Shown here: piece after piece, positions 42,684 through 51,297 of the stretch
Numbering within the stretch: position 1 is the first letter of the stretch
How the letters are laid out: each line of letters begins with the position of its first letter
Source: Anaerolineales bacterium
GTDB taxonomy: Bacteria > Chloroflexota > Anaerolineae > Anaerolineales > Villigracilaceae
Length of the DNA: 64,000 nucleotides
NCBI GenBank assembly: GCA_015075275.1
Contig: JABTUU010000002.1
Span: 806,001-870,000, forward strand
Reading direction: 5' to 3'
The notes under the pieces: generated by a model
What the model was told of the DNA's origin: nothing
Databases searched by the model: none
Seen by the model: only the letters and a program-made list of their open reading frames with translations
Program-made: the position numbers and the translations under genes

Positions 42684-44233
42684 TGAACTCAATCGCCATC
42701 TTAGATTTCGGCTCACAATATGCCCAACTCATCGCGCGGCGCGTGAGGGAGGCGCATGTCTATTGCGAGTTGTTCCCGTGGGACGCGCCGCAGGAAAAGA
42801 TTCTTTCGATCCATCCCAAGGGATTCATCCTCTCCGGCGGACCCAAATCGGTGTATGAAGAGAACGCGCCTTTCATTCAAGAATTTATTCTCAAATCGGG
42901 TTTGCCGATTCTCGGAATCTGCTACGGGATGCAAGCCCTCACCCACGCCCTCGGCGGGCAAGTTGACCCTTCCGCGCAACGCGAGTATGGTCACGCCATC
43001 CTAGAACCCCAATTCTCTAATTCTCCAATTCTCCAATCTCTACTCTCCAGTCTCTCTTCCGTCTGGATGTCACACGGCGACCGCATCACCAAACTCCCCG
43101 AAGGATTCGTTACCCTGGCGCAAAGCGGAAATAGTCCTTATGCGGCGATGGGCGATGTGAAGCGGAAATATTTCGGCGTGCAGTTCCATCCCGAAGTGCG
43201 TCACACGCCAAATGGCGAACAACTGCTCCAGCATTTTGTCGTTGACGTGTGCGGCGTCGAGCCGAATTGGACTCCCGAATCCATCATCGAGGAATCCGTC
43301 GCGCGGATTCAGAAACAAGTCGGCGGCGAACGCGTGCTGGCGGCGGTTTCAGGCGGAGTTGATTCGTCCGTTGCGGCGGCGCTGGTGCATAAAGCGATCG
43401 GCGATCAACTCGTGGCGGTGTTCGTAGACACGGGCTTGCTGAGGAAAAACGAGGGCGAGCAGGTCGCCTCCGCGTTTCGGGATCATTTACATTCAGAATT
43501 AATTGCCGTGGATGCCAGCGATGAATTTTTTTTCGCGCTTCATGGCGTGACCGAACCGGAGCAAAAGAGAAGGATCGTCGGCGAGAAATTTATCCGCATT
43601 TTTGAACAGCAAGCGAAACAACTCGGTCAGCCGAAGTTTTTGGTGCAGGGGACGATCTACCCCGACGTGGTCGAATCGTCCGCGCCAGAACGAAACAAAG
43701 CGGAGAAGATCAAAACACATCACAACGTCGGCGGTTTGCCGAAGGATATGCAGTTCGAACTCGTCGAGCCGTTGCGTTATTTTTTCAAGGATGAAGTGCG
43801 GGCTGTCGGCGAAGCGCTGGGGTTGCCAGAGTCGCTGGTGTGGCGGCAACCGTTCCCAGGTCCCGGCTTGACCGTGCGTTGTCTCGGCGAGGTGACTCGC
43901 GAGCGCGTGTCCAGATTGCGTGCGGCGGACGCCATCCTAATCGAGGAATTATCTAAAGAAGGGTTTTTGGGCAAAGGCGCGCAGACTTCACAAGCCTTTG
44001 TCGTTCTGCTGCCCGTGCGTTCCGTCGGCGTGATGGGCGACCAGCGGACGTATCAAGAGGCGGCGGCGATCCGCGCGGTGACGACGGAGGATTTCATGAC
44101 CGCCGATTGGGCGCGCCTGCCGCATGACCTGCTGGCGCGGGTGTCGAGCCGCATCGTCAACGAGGTGGAAGGAATCAACCGCGTGGTGTATGATATTACC
44201 AGCAAGCCGCCCGCGACGATCGAATGGGAGTAG
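42683..44233 (+). CDS. guaA: GMP synthase (glutamine-hydrolysing)
   Basis: A 516-residue enzyme making GMP from XMP, ATP and glutamine. The N-terminal class I amidotransferase has [17 protein letters not shown], the catalytic Cys in [10 protein letters not shown] and the His-Glu pair in [10 protein letters not shown]. The ATP pyrophosphatase domain has [17 protein letters not shown], and the C-terminal domain has [17 protein letters not shown] and ends [10 protein letters not shown]. Residues about 109-124 ([16 protein letters not shown]) are read from an inserted or overwriting intergenic repeat, just before the conserved VWMSHGD. No Shine-Dalgarno is seen, because the ATG is at the edge of a palindromic repeat. 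Confidence 0.97.
   Translation: MNSIAILDFGSQYAQLIARRVREAHVYCELFPWDAPQEKILSIHPKGFILSGGPKSVYEENAPFIQEFILKSGLPILGICYGMQALTHALGGQVDPSAQREYGHAILEPQFSNSPILQSLLSSLSSVWMSHGDRITKLPEGFVTLAQSGNSPYAAMGDVKRKYFGVQFHPEVRHTPNGEQLLQHFVVDVCGVEPNWTPESIIEESVARIQKQVGGERVLAAVSGGVDSSVAAALVHKAIGDQLVAVFVDTGLLRKNEGEQVASAFRDHLHSELIAVDASDEFFFALHGVTEPEQKRRIVGEKFIRIFEQQAKQLGQPKFLVQGTIYPDVVESSAPERNKAEKIKTHHNVGGLPKDMQFELVEPLRYFFKDEVRAVGEALGLPESLVWRQPFPGPGLTVRCLGEVTRERVSRLRAADAILIEELSKEGFLGKGAQTSQAFVVLLPVRSVGVMGDQRTYQEAAAIRAVTTEDFMTADWARLPHDLLARVSSRIVNEVEGINRVVYDITSKPPATIEWE
43007..43055. repeat. Intergenic-type repeat inside the guaA coding sequence
   Basis: The run CCAATTCTCTAATTCTCC (43009-43026) followed by AATTCTCCAATCTCTACTCTCC is the reverse complement of the A/G-rich repeats in the 42048-42351 gap. 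It is read in frame by guaA as a Ser/Leu/Gln-rich segment. Confidence 0.75.
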
Positions 44234-44235
44234 TG

Positions 44236-44280
44236 ATTTTCGATTGACGATTACAGATTTACGATTTTGGATTGACGATC
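44236..44280. repeat. Short direct repeats (GATTGACGAT-type) after guaA
   Basis: The gap between guaA and the next gene consists of near-copies of GATT(G/T)ACGATT: CGATTGACGATTACAG, GATTTACGATTTTGG and GATTGACGATC. The element ends just before the AAGGAG ribosome site of the next gene. Confidence 0.55.
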
Positions 44281-44292
44281 AAGGAGATCGAA

Positions 44293-45273
44293 ATGAATTT
44301 CAACTTTGGAGAAACGCTTACCCGTGCATGGCAGATCATCTGGAAGCACAAAATCTTATGGGTCTTTGGCATCCTTGCCAGTTGCGGGCGAAGCGGAGGT
44401 AGTTTCAATTCAAACTTTAACAGTGGAGGCGGCGGGAATGGAGGCGGTCAGACGCCCAATCTTCCTCCGCAAATGCTGCGCTGGTTTCAGACCATCGAAC
44501 AGAATCTCACCACGATCGTCGTTGTTGTCTTAGCCGTCGTCTGCATCCTTTGGTTCGTCACCATCTTCCTCAGCGCCATCGGCAAGATCGGCCTGATCCG
44601 CGGCACGGCGCAAGTGGAAGGCGGCGCGGAATCGCTCGTCTTTGGCGAATTGTTCAGTGGAAGCATGCCGTATTTCTGGCGCATGTTCGGACTTTCGTTG
44701 ATATTAAGTCTGCCCGTTTTCATTATCGCCATGGCAATTGCTGTGGTCCTGGTTGGCGGCATCGCCGCAAGCGGAGGCAACGAAATCGCGATCGTTGGGA
44801 TCGTGGGAATGATGCCCATCGTGATCGGTTGTTTATGCCTGCTTGTGCCGGTCATGTTCGTGCTGGGGATGATCTTCCGACAGGCAGAGAACGCGGTCGT
44901 GCTGGAAAATATGGGTTTGCTTCCCTCCATCACGCGCGGCTGGGAAGTGTTCAAAGCCAACCTCGGTCCCATCATCCTCATGGCGATCATCCTCGGCGTG
45001 ATCGGGTTCGTAGCAGGTTTTCTCATTAGCATCCCGTTCTTCCTCCTAATCTTCCCGGCCATGTTTGCATTCTTCGCCGTATCCGCTCTGGGCGGAGGAG
45101 GGAGCGGCTCGTTGATCCTAATAAGCGTTTGCGCGTGCATTTTCTTGCCGATTGCATTAGCGCTACAAGGAGTGGTCATCTCCTACACCGAATCCGCGTG
45201 GACGTTGACCTACATGCGACTCACCAAACCGCAGGATGCCGCGCCGGCCGTCATCGAGGCAAATGCTTCGTAG
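44293..45273 (+). CDS. Multi-pass membrane protein of unknown function
   Basis: A 326-residue protein. A short cytoplasmic start NFNFGETLTRAWQIIWKHKILWVFG is followed by a Gly/Asn/Ser-rich loop (about 37-60) and then five or six long hydrophobic segments (about 75-100, 130-160, 165-195, 230-260, 265-300). The N-terminal TRAWQIIWKHKILWVFG resembles the start of DUF975/DUF7544-like membrane proteins. The sequence RGWEVFKANLGPIILMA between membrane segments is also typical of that group. Function unknown. AAGGAG precedes the ATG. Its stop overlaps the start of the next gene by 11 bases. Confidence 0.8.
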   Translation: MNFNFGETLTRAWQIIWKHKILWVFGILASCGRSGGSFNSNFNSGGGGNGGGQTPNLPPQMLRWFQTIEQNLTTIVVVVLAVVCILWFVTIFLSAIGKIGLIRGTAQVEGGAESLVFGELFSGSMPYFWRMFGLSLILSLPVFIIAMAIAVVLVGGIAASGGNEIAIVGIVGMMPIVIGCLCLLVPVMFVLGMIFRQAENAVVLENMGLLPSITRGWEVFKANLGPIILMAIILGVIGFVAGFLISIPFFLLIFPAMFAFFAVSALGGGGSGSLILISVCACIFLPIALALQGVVISYTESAWTLTYMRLTKPQDAAPAVIEANAS

Positions 45274-46267
45274 ACTTCTCGCGGTCTTCCTCAGTGGATG
45301 TCTGCTCGCCGCTTCTTCGGCATTCGCGCGCGCCCAAACCGGCGCGTATGCCGAGGTCGTCTCTGTAGATGCTCAAAATTTTCCGCAGGTCTCCGCGCAG
45401 TTAAATGTATTCAACACGAACGGCGGATTCGAATCGAATCTCACAGCATCCGATCTGACGGTCTACGAAGACGGTCAGCCGCTCCCAGTTGACACGCTGA
45501 CCCAACTTGACATTCCGGCGCAAATTGTGGCGGCGGTTAACCCCGCGCCTGCGCTGGACAAACGCGATTCGAACGGCGTGGCGCGTTTTGCGCGCGTCGT
45601 TGAAGCGCTCGGCGCGTGGGCGAACGTGCAATCCGCTGATGCGAACGACGACCTGAGTCTTGTCTCCCTCTCAGGAGTGTTAATCTCTCACGCCTCCGCT
45701 CAAGATTGGTTTGTGAGCCTGAGTGCGTTTAAACCCGATTTTCGTAAATCCACTTCGAATTTGCAAACGCTTTCCATCGCGTTGGATACTGTGACTATGC
45801 CGCCCAGGCAAGCCGGCATGAAGCGCGCCATCCTCTTCATCACGCCGCATCTCGACGACCCGAATATTGATAACGCCATTGCGCCGTTCATTCAGCGCGC
45901 CGTTGAATCGAAAACGAGCGTCTTTGTGTGGTTTGTAGACGCGCCCGATCAATTCGTCTCCGCCAGCGCTAATGCGTTTAAATCGCTCGCCTTGCAAACG
46001 AACGGCTCGTTTGTCGCATTCTCCGGCGTTGAGACCCTGCCCGATCTCGAGGAATACTTCGCGCCGCTGCGCCGCGGTTATTCACTAACGTATGCTTCTG
46101 CCGCAAAAGTCTCTGGCGAGCATACGATCGGCGTGTCTATCAAAACAGCGCAAGGCGAAATCTCCGCGCCGAAAAACTTTCAGCGTGAACGTTCAGCCGC
46201 CCAACCCGATCTTCGTCTCGCCGCCGTTGCAGATCGCGCGGAAGCCTCCAGCGGACGATCCGTATAA
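45263..46267 (+). CDS. Exported VWA-like protein, N-terminal part of an FHA protein (frameshifted)
   Basis: This frame starts with a signal peptide (RRLLAVFLSGCLLAASSAFARAQ) and continues into a von Willebrand A-like domain: NFPQVSAQLNVFNTNGGF, LTVYEDGQPLPVDTL, then GMKRAILFITPHLDDPNID and YFAPLRRGYSLTYASA. After the homopolymer AAAAA at 46172-46176 the frame turns into about 30 nonsense residues and stops at 46267. The continuation is in the +1 frame. If the run were four As the reading frame would pass smoothly through APKTFSVNVQPPNPIF. The start at 45263 overlaps the previous gene by 11 bases with GAGG upstream. Confidence 0.85.
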   Translation: MLRRLLAVFLSGCLLAASSAFARAQTGAYAEVVSVDAQNFPQVSAQLNVFNTNGGFESNLTASDLTVYEDGQPLPVDTLTQLDIPAQIVAAVNPAPALDKRDSNGVARFARVVEALGAWANVQSADANDDLSLVSLSGVLISHASAQDWFVSLSAFKPDFRKSTSNLQTLSIALDTVTMPPRQAGMKRAILFITPHLDDPNIDNAIAPFIQRAVESKTSVFVWFVDAPDQFVSASANAFKSLALQTNGSFVAFSGVETLPDLEEYFAPLRRGYSLTYASAAKVSGEHTIGVSIKTAQGEISAPKNFQRERSAAQPDLRLAAVADRAEASSGRSV

Positions 46268-47168
46268 TGCGGACGTCCTTGTCCCAGCCCAAGCGATTCT
46301 GCGCATCATTGTCGAATTCCCCGATGGGCATCCGCGCGACATCGTGCGCACGACGCTATACATGGACGGCGTGAAAACGGCGGAGAACATCAAAGCGCCG
46401 TTCGATACATTTATATGGGATCTATCCGCTTATCAAGAGGGCGGGCGATTCCTTCTTACAGTCGAGGCGGAAGACTCGTTGGGCTTACGAAAAACAAGCA
46501 TGGAGACGCCGGTGACGGTGACGGTGACGCATCCACCGCGCAATTTGCAGGCATTGTATGCGCGTTACGGCGCATACCTGACGACCGGCGCGTTGGCGCT
46601 CGTCGGGCTGATCGTGATCGGAGCGTTGCTATGGAGCGTTAGAGGCGGATTGACGCGCAAGAAACGCGGCGCGTCTAAACGCGCCGCCTACGATGATCCA
46701 TTGACGCAACCGGTCGCCGCGTTATCCGATACAACTGATTCAACGGCGAAAAGAATGATAATGTCGCGTTTACCAGTCTTCAAATGGCAAAACCAACCGC
46801 TGGCTGACGACAGCGCCCCGGCGCGACTCGTCCGCCTGACGAATTCCGGCGAACCCGCCAGCGCTGCGCCGATTCCAATTCTTGAAAAAGAGACGACCTT
46901 TGGCTCCGACCCGGTGCAATCTTTGCGTGTGCTGGATGATGCAACCATCTCGCCGCTTCATGCGCGGATCCGCCTATCAGAAGATGGAACTTACGCTATC
47001 TACGATTACGGCTCGATAGCGGGAACTTGGGTAAATTACGATCCGGTCTCGCGCGAAGGCAGGCGGCTCACGCACGGCGATCAAATTCACTTTGGCGGGT
47101 TAGTCTATCGCTTTGAACTAAGGCAGGCTCCCTTGGCGCAGACGCCGAAAGTCTCCAATAACTTGTAG
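46176..47168 (+). CDS. C-terminal part of the same protein: Ig-like segment, membrane helix, FHA domain
   Basis: In the continuing frame come a beta-rich segment (PIFVSPPLQIARKPPADDP, RDIVRTTLYMDGVKTAENI), one membrane helix (TTGALALVGLIVIGALLWSV), a basic linker and a cytoplasmic FHA domain (TFGSDPVQSLRVLDD, SPLHARIRLSEDGTYAIYD, GTWVNYDPVSREGRRLTHGDQI). FHA domains bind phosphothreonine. The full protein would thus have an outside VWA-like domain, a membrane helix and an inside phospho-binding domain. The PP2C phosphatase gene follows 41 bases later. A track-like internal start exists but the conserved sequence clearly continues from the upstream frame. Confidence 0.85.
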   Translation, partial: TFSVNVQPPNPIFVSPPLQIARKPPADDPYNADVLVPAQAILRIIVEFPDGHPRDIVRTTLYMDGVKTAENIKAPFDTFIWDLSAYQEGGRFLLTVEAEDSLGLRKTSMETPVTVTVTHPPRNLQALYARYGAYLTTGALALVGLIVIGALLWSVRGGLTRKKRGASKRAAYDDPLTQPVAALSDTTDSTAKRMIMSRLPVFKWQNQPLADDSAPARLVRLTNSGEPASAAPIPILEKETTFGSDPVQSLRVLDDATISPLHARIRLSEDGTYAIYDYGSIAGTWVNYDPVSREGRRLTHGDQIHFGGLVYRFELRQAPLAQTPKVSNNL

Positions 47169-47209
47169 CGGCTGAGCCGCGCCCCTGTTGTATAATCGAA
47201 GAATTATTT

Positions 47210-48298
47210 ATGAATCGCATATCGCGCGCGCATTTGAACGTAGAAGCGCACACTCACGCTGGGCTGAGCGGCAAGAATAACGAAGACCGTTTCTCGGTCG
47301 CATCGTTCACGCTGGATGCGCAGCAAACGACGCCGGTTCTCTTCGCTGTTTTGGCGGATGGAATCGGCGGTCATAAAGGGGGCGAAGTCGCCGCAGAACT
47401 TGCCGTCAACCACATCATGGAAACAATCGCCAACAGCGATGGGCGGCATCCGCAACGCATTATGCAAGAAGCCATAACGCTTGCCAGCGACGCTATTGCC
47501 GCGCGCGCCGCCGCCGACGAGAATCTTAAAGGCATGGGCTCCACCTGCGCTGCCGCCTGGGTGATCGGCGATAAACTTTACATTGCTTCGGTAGGCGATT
47601 CGCGCATTTATCTTATCCGCGGCGGACGCATTCAACAGCTGACGGTGGATCACACCTGGGTGCAAGAAGCCATCGAGAAGAATATTCTCACGCCCGAAGA
47701 AGCGCGCGAACATCCCAACGTACACGTCATCCGTCGTTACCTCGGCTCGCCCATGCCGCCGCAAGCCGATTTCCGTATGAAATTATTCGACGACGAAAAC
47801 GATGAGCGCGCCGAGAATAATCAAGGCGCGCGCTTGCAACCGCACGATGTTGTCCTGTTGTGCAGCGACGGCTTGACCGATCTCGTCTGGAACGATGAAA
47901 TCCTCGAGATCATCCGCGCGAGAAATAACCTGAAAGACGCGGCGAGTGCGCTGATCGAACTTGCGAATTCGCGCGGCGGGCACGATAACATTACCGCGAT
48001 TTTGCTTGCGGTTCCCGCGCAATTCAAATTGAATAAAGATCAAAGGGTGAATTGGACGACGTGGGCGATTGCCGCCGCGCTTGGCTTCCTATGCCTTGTC
48101 GCCGTCGTTTCCTTACTGACGTTTGGCTGGCTGCGCCGATCCGCAACCTTAACCGCTACTCCAACCGTTCCGCCGCCGACTCTCACATCGCCGCCGCCGA
48201 CGTCAACGCCGATTCCGGCTACGCTCACTCCAACCTTAACCGTTTTGCCGCCGACTTTCACCCCTTGGCCCACCCACACTCTTGAGGCGACTCCGTAA
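47210..48298 (+). CDS. PP2C-family serine/threonine protein phosphatase with membrane anchor
   Basis: A 362-residue protein. The PP2C domain (residues about 8-262) has the metal-binding LSGKNNEDRFSVA, VLADGIGGHKGGEVAA, YIASVGDSRIYLIRGG, LLCSDGLTDLV and the end GGHDNITAILLA. A membrane segment follows (WAIAAALGFLCLVAVVSLLTFGW, about 280-305), then a 55-residue Pro/Thr tail, predicted outside. It removes phosphate from Ser/Thr in the cytoplasm and, next to an FHA protein, is likely part of a Hanks-type kinase signalling module. No kinase gene is in the window. Confidence 0.94.
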   Translation: MNRISRAHLNVEAHTHAGLSGKNNEDRFSVASFTLDAQQTTPVLFAVLADGIGGHKGGEVAAELAVNHIMETIANSDGRHPQRIMQEAITLASDAIAARAAADENLKGMGSTCAAAWVIGDKLYIASVGDSRIYLIRGGRIQQLTVDHTWVQEAIEKNILTPEEAREHPNVHVIRRYLGSPMPPQADFRMKLFDDENDERAENNQGARLQPHDVVLLCSDGLTDLVWNDEILEIIRARNNLKDAASALIELANSRGGHDNITAILLAVPAQFKLNKDQRVNWTTWAIAAALGFLCLVAVVSLLTFGWLRRSATLTATPTVPPPTLTSPPPTSTPIPATLTPTLTVLPPTFTPWPTHTLEATP

Positions 48299-48355
48299 CA
48301 GTCCGCGTAATATTTCGCGTGTTTAACGCTTCTTTAAAATTGTAAGGAGAACTCT

Positions 48356-48718
48356 ATGTTTGTTAAACATTCAACCGATGTCGAAACGAAAAATGTGGCG
48401 GCAGGGAAAGATACGACCATTCAAGTTCTGGTCTCTTCGCAGGAAGGACCGAATTTTGCTCTGCGAAAATTCTCTATGCAACAAGGCGGCGGGATGCCGC
48501 GCCATACCAATTTGGTGGAGCATGAGCAGTATGTTCTGCGCGGCGAAGCGACCGTGACGCTTGGCGATGAAACGCATTGCGTTAAAGCGGGAGACGCGCT
48601 TTTTATTCCCCAAGGCGTAATTCATTCGTATCAAAACATGGGAGAAGAACCGTTTGAATTCTTGTGCGTCGTTCCCAACCGGGAAGATAAAATTACGGTT
48701 GTGGACGAAGGCTGCTGA
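48356..48718 (+). CDS. Cupin domain protein
   Basis: A 120-residue single-domain beta-barrel. The cupin motif 1 is GGGMPRHTNLVEHEQYVLRGEATV, and motif 2 is GDALFIPQGVIHSYQNMG. The His and Glu positions (H-x-n-E...H) fit a metal site. The family includes oxygenases, isomerases and sensory proteins; the reaction is not indicated. AAGGAG lies before the ATG. Confidence 0.93.
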   Translation: MFVKHSTDVETKNVAAGKDTTIQVLVSSQEGPNFALRKFSMQQGGGMPRHTNLVEHEQYVLRGEATVTLGDETHCVKAGDALFIPQGVIHSYQNMGEEPFEFLCVVPNREDKITVVDEGC

Positions 48719-48734
48719 TAGGATTGCGCCGCAT

Positions 48735-49445
48735 TTACAACGGTTGCTTTGCGGGGATGCCCGCCTTACGCGGGTAATTCTTTGGCGTTGCGCTGACTTT
48801 ATCCGCGATTGCTAAATAGCGCTCTTCTGAAACATCCGGTAGTTTAACCGAAATCAACTCCCTCCATTTTCCGCCTAGCATTTTCGCCGCTTTTTTTGCC
48901 GTCTCTATCTCGGTCGGCGCGTTTGCTCCTTTTTGCGCCACAACGGCTCCGCCTACCTTAACGAGCGGTAAAAGGTATTCGCTTAATATGTTAAGGCTTG
49001 CCACGGCGCGCGCCGTAGCCCAATCGTATTTGCCGCGATGACTCGGGTCTTGCCCCACATCTTCCGCCCGCGCTTTGATCACTTGCGCCTGTTCCAGTTT
49101 CAAAACATTGATAATATGCTCGCAGAATTTGGCTTTCTTGCCTACCGATTCAACGAGGGTCAACTTCAAGGCGGGATATAAAATCTTGAGCGGAATGCCC
49201 GGGAAACCCGCGCCCGTTCCCACGTCTATGAGCGAAGCGGGCGGCGTCGCTTGCCATGCGAGGACGCACGAGAATGAGTCGAGAAAATGTTTGGTGCGTA
49301 TGGAGTCTGCGTCGCGGATGGCGGTGAGGTTTATTTTCTGATTCCATTCCAGCAATTCTTTTTCATACGTCATTAACGCTACTGCTTGCAGCCCTGTAAT
49401 GCGGACGTTAAATAACTCACGTGCGTTGCGGACGAGTTTTTCCAT
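48735..49445 (-). CDS. rsmG: 16S rRNA (guanine527-N7)-methyltransferase
   Basis: A 236-residue SAM-dependent enzyme that methylates G527 of 16S rRNA; its loss gives low-level streptomycin resistance. Visible are EWNQKINLTAIRDADSIRTKHFLDS, then SLIDVGTGAGFPGIPLKIL (motif I), LTLVESVGKKAKFCEHI and YDWATARAVASLNILSEYLLPLVK. The ATG at 49445 is used because the family sequence starts there. A terminator-like hairpin lies upstream, separating it from the preceding gene. Confidence 0.96.
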   Translation of the reverse strand: MEKLVRNARELFNVRITGLQAVALMTYEKELLEWNQKINLTAIRDADSIRTKHFLDSFSCVLAWQATPPASLIDVGTGAGFPGIPLKILYPALKLTLVESVGKKAKFCEHIINVLKLEQAQVIKARAEDVGQDPSHRGKYDWATARAVASLNILSEYLLPLVKVGGAVVAQKGANAPTEIETAKKAAKMLGGKWRELISVKLPDVSEERYLAIADKVSATPKNYPRKAGIPAKQPL

Positions 49446-49461
49446 GCGAAGATTATAAAGC

Positions 49462-49494
49462 AAAATAAAAACCCCTCTCCGGCTGGGAGAGGGG
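49462..49494 (-). terminator. Terminator-like hairpin after the DUF4349 gene
   Basis: CCCCTCTCC (49472-49480) pairs with GGAGAGGGG (49486-49494). On the reverse strand the stem is followed by TTTTTATTTT, so it should stop transcription of the DUF4349 gene before rsmG. A similar CCCCTC/GAGGGG element lies at about 59545-59564, so it may also be a repeat. Confidence 0.7.
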
Positions 49495-49515
49495 GAAAGG
49501 GTTTGTGCAGCGCGC

Positions 49516-50469
49516 TTATTTCTTTTCTTCTTGCGCGGCTTCGATGGCTTTTGGCTTGCGGAATTTACGATAGAACCCGCGTGCGATGAGGAAGAACAAG
49601 TAGAGCGGAATGGCGAGTAGAATGAACGACGGCAGGATGAACAACGCGAAGCGAATTATAGAGCGGGCAAATCCTTGCGTGAAGTAGACCAGATCTTGAA
49701 CCGCGTCGTTGGCGGCGCCTTGCAACTTCCAGCCGCCGACCTCTACGGGCTGAATGGTTTCTTGGGCGATCAGGCGTATGCTGATTGCCGAAAGAGCGAC
49801 CGATTCGTCGTAATATTTAATCTGTCCCTTCAATACTTCAATATCGCTTTGGATTTGCTGAAGTTGGATGTAGACTGCCAGTACGCCTTCGGTGTCGGTG
49901 GCTTGATCGAGGAATTCCAGTAATTTCTTCTCGGCGGCTTGCTTGGCTTTCAGGCGCGATTGTAAATCCACATAGGCGCTGGTAACGTCGTCGCTGGAGC
50001 GATTCTCGTAATTAACTTTGACCGCGTCTTTTTTGATAGCTTTAAGCGCGTCGTCTATTTTCTCTTGCGGCACGCGGATCGTAGTCGTCGCTTCGGGCGC
50101 TTCCGCGTAATTGGCGCCGTAATTGGTGGTGTACAAGTTTGAGGAGACTACGAATCCCCCCAGCGTTTCAGCCATACTGGCGATCTCATCCATCCGCGTC
50201 TTAGGATCGGCGACTACGATGGCAAGGTCTACGGTTTGGATGACCATGCGCTTTTGTGTTTCGACATTTTGAGCGAGCATTTCCGGCGCCGGCGCTTCTT
50301 GGGGCAGCGCCATAGAAAGGGGAGTGTTGATTATTCGTAATGAGGCGGCTTCATCTGACACGCCGCCGGCGCTGAGACTGTACCTCGGTTGAAAAGCGCC
50401 AACTAGCGCTATTCCAATCAGCGCGAATACAAGGACGACTGTTCCGATAATAAGAAGGGAGCGTTTCAT
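49516..50469 (-). CDS. DUF4349 domain-containing membrane protein
   Basis: A 317-residue protein with an N-terminal membrane segment (LLIIGTVVLVFALIGIALVGAF), a DUF4349 domain (MVIQTVDLAIVVADPKTRMDEIASMAETLGGFVVSSN split around residues 80-120; RVPQEKIDDALKAIKK; SSDDVTSAYVDLQSRLKAKQAAE), then a coiled-coil stretch and a second C-terminal membrane segment (ALFILPSFILLAIPLYLFFL). The ATG at 50469 gives the signal-like start; a longer in-frame start would add 26 residues. The family role is unknown. A terminator-like hairpin follows it. Confidence 0.92.
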   Translation of the reverse strand: MKRSLLIIGTVVLVFALIGIALVGAFQPRYSLSAGGVSDEAASLRIINTPLSMALPQEAPAPEMLAQNVETQKRMVIQTVDLAIVVADPKTRMDEIASMAETLGGFVVSSNLYTTNYGANYAEAPEATTTIRVPQEKIDDALKAIKKDAVKVNYENRSSDDVTSAYVDLQSRLKAKQAAEKKLLEFLDQATDTEGVLAVYIQLQQIQSDIEVLKGQIKYYDESVALSAISIRLIAQETIQPVEVGGWKLQGAANDAVQDLVYFTQGFARSIIRFALFILPSFILLAIPLYLFFLIARGFYRKFRKPKAIEAAQEEKK

Positions 50470-50564
50470 GTTTTTTTCTCCTATTGAATAGAATTGTTTC
50501 ACTCTATTTCTACAGACGAAGCGCCGCTCAAAATGTTCCCCGTTCAAATCTTAGCAAAACTGGG

Positions 50565-51296
50565 TTACCAGCCTTCCGCCAGCCGAACCGCTTGTTTCTC
50601 GGGGAGCTTTGCGTCGCGGATGCGCTTCTGTACCTCTGCGATATTGTAAGGTACGCGTCGCGGCTCCCATGTTTTGGCTTCGGTATCGTACAAGGCGTAT
50701 GCCGCGCGCGGATCGCGGTCGCGCGGCTGCCCTACCGAGCCGGGGTTTAAAATAAGTTTTGGGCTTAAGTGGAGGATTTCGCCCGGAACGATCGGGTCGC
50801 GCGTCACGCGGTTGGTTTTCTCGTTGAGGCGGAACATACATTGCAGATGCGTATGCCCGACCAGACACCACGGCGTGGTGAAATAATCGAAGTTGAGCCG
50901 CGCCGAGAGCGTATTCAAAATATATTCCCAAACCGAATCGCGCGGACTGCCATGCACTAGGCTGACGCCTTCGCGCACTTTCAGGTTTTGCGGCAATGAA
51001 CGCAAGTATTCCATGTTTTCCGCGCTCAAAACTTTTTCATGATATTCCAACGCGCGGCGCGCTTCGCCGTTGAAGGTTTCGAGCGGAATGCGTCCGATCG
51101 CCGCTACGTCGTGGTTGCCAAGCAGGCAGGTGAGGTTCTTCATGGCGCGCACTTCTTCCACCACGGCGTTCGGGTCGGGTCCGTACCCAACCAAGTCGCC
51201 AAGGCACCACGTTTCGTCTACTTCGCCCGCGTCTTTCAATACGGCTTCGAGCGCAGTGTAGTTCGCGTGAATATCTGAGATAACTAAAACCCGCAT
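50565..51296 (-). CDS. Metallophosphoesterase (YfcE/ApaH-like)
   Basis: A 243-residue phosphoesterase. The calcineurin-like signature is complete: VLVISDIHANYTALEAVL, WCLGDLVGYGPDPN, LLGNHDVAA, and the late metal ligands LVHGSPRD and GHTHLQCM. The end LNPGSVGQPRDRDPRAAYALYD is typical of this subfamily, whose members hydrolyse phosphodiesters or phosphomonoesters. It starts one base after the coaBC stop, so it is the second gene of that operon. Confidence 0.94.
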   Translation of the reverse strand: MRVLVISDIHANYTALEAVLKDAGEVDETWCLGDLVGYGPDPNAVVEEVRAMKNLTCLLGNHDVAAIGRIPLETFNGEARRALEYHEKVLSAENMEYLRSLPQNLKVREGVSLVHGSPRDSVWEYILNTLSARLNFDYFTTPWCLVGHTHLQCMFRLNEKTNRVTRDPIVPGEILHLSPKLILNPGSVGQPRDRDPRAAYALYDTEAKTWEPRRVPYNIAEVQKRIRDAKLPEKQAVRLAEGW

Positions 51297-51297
51297 A

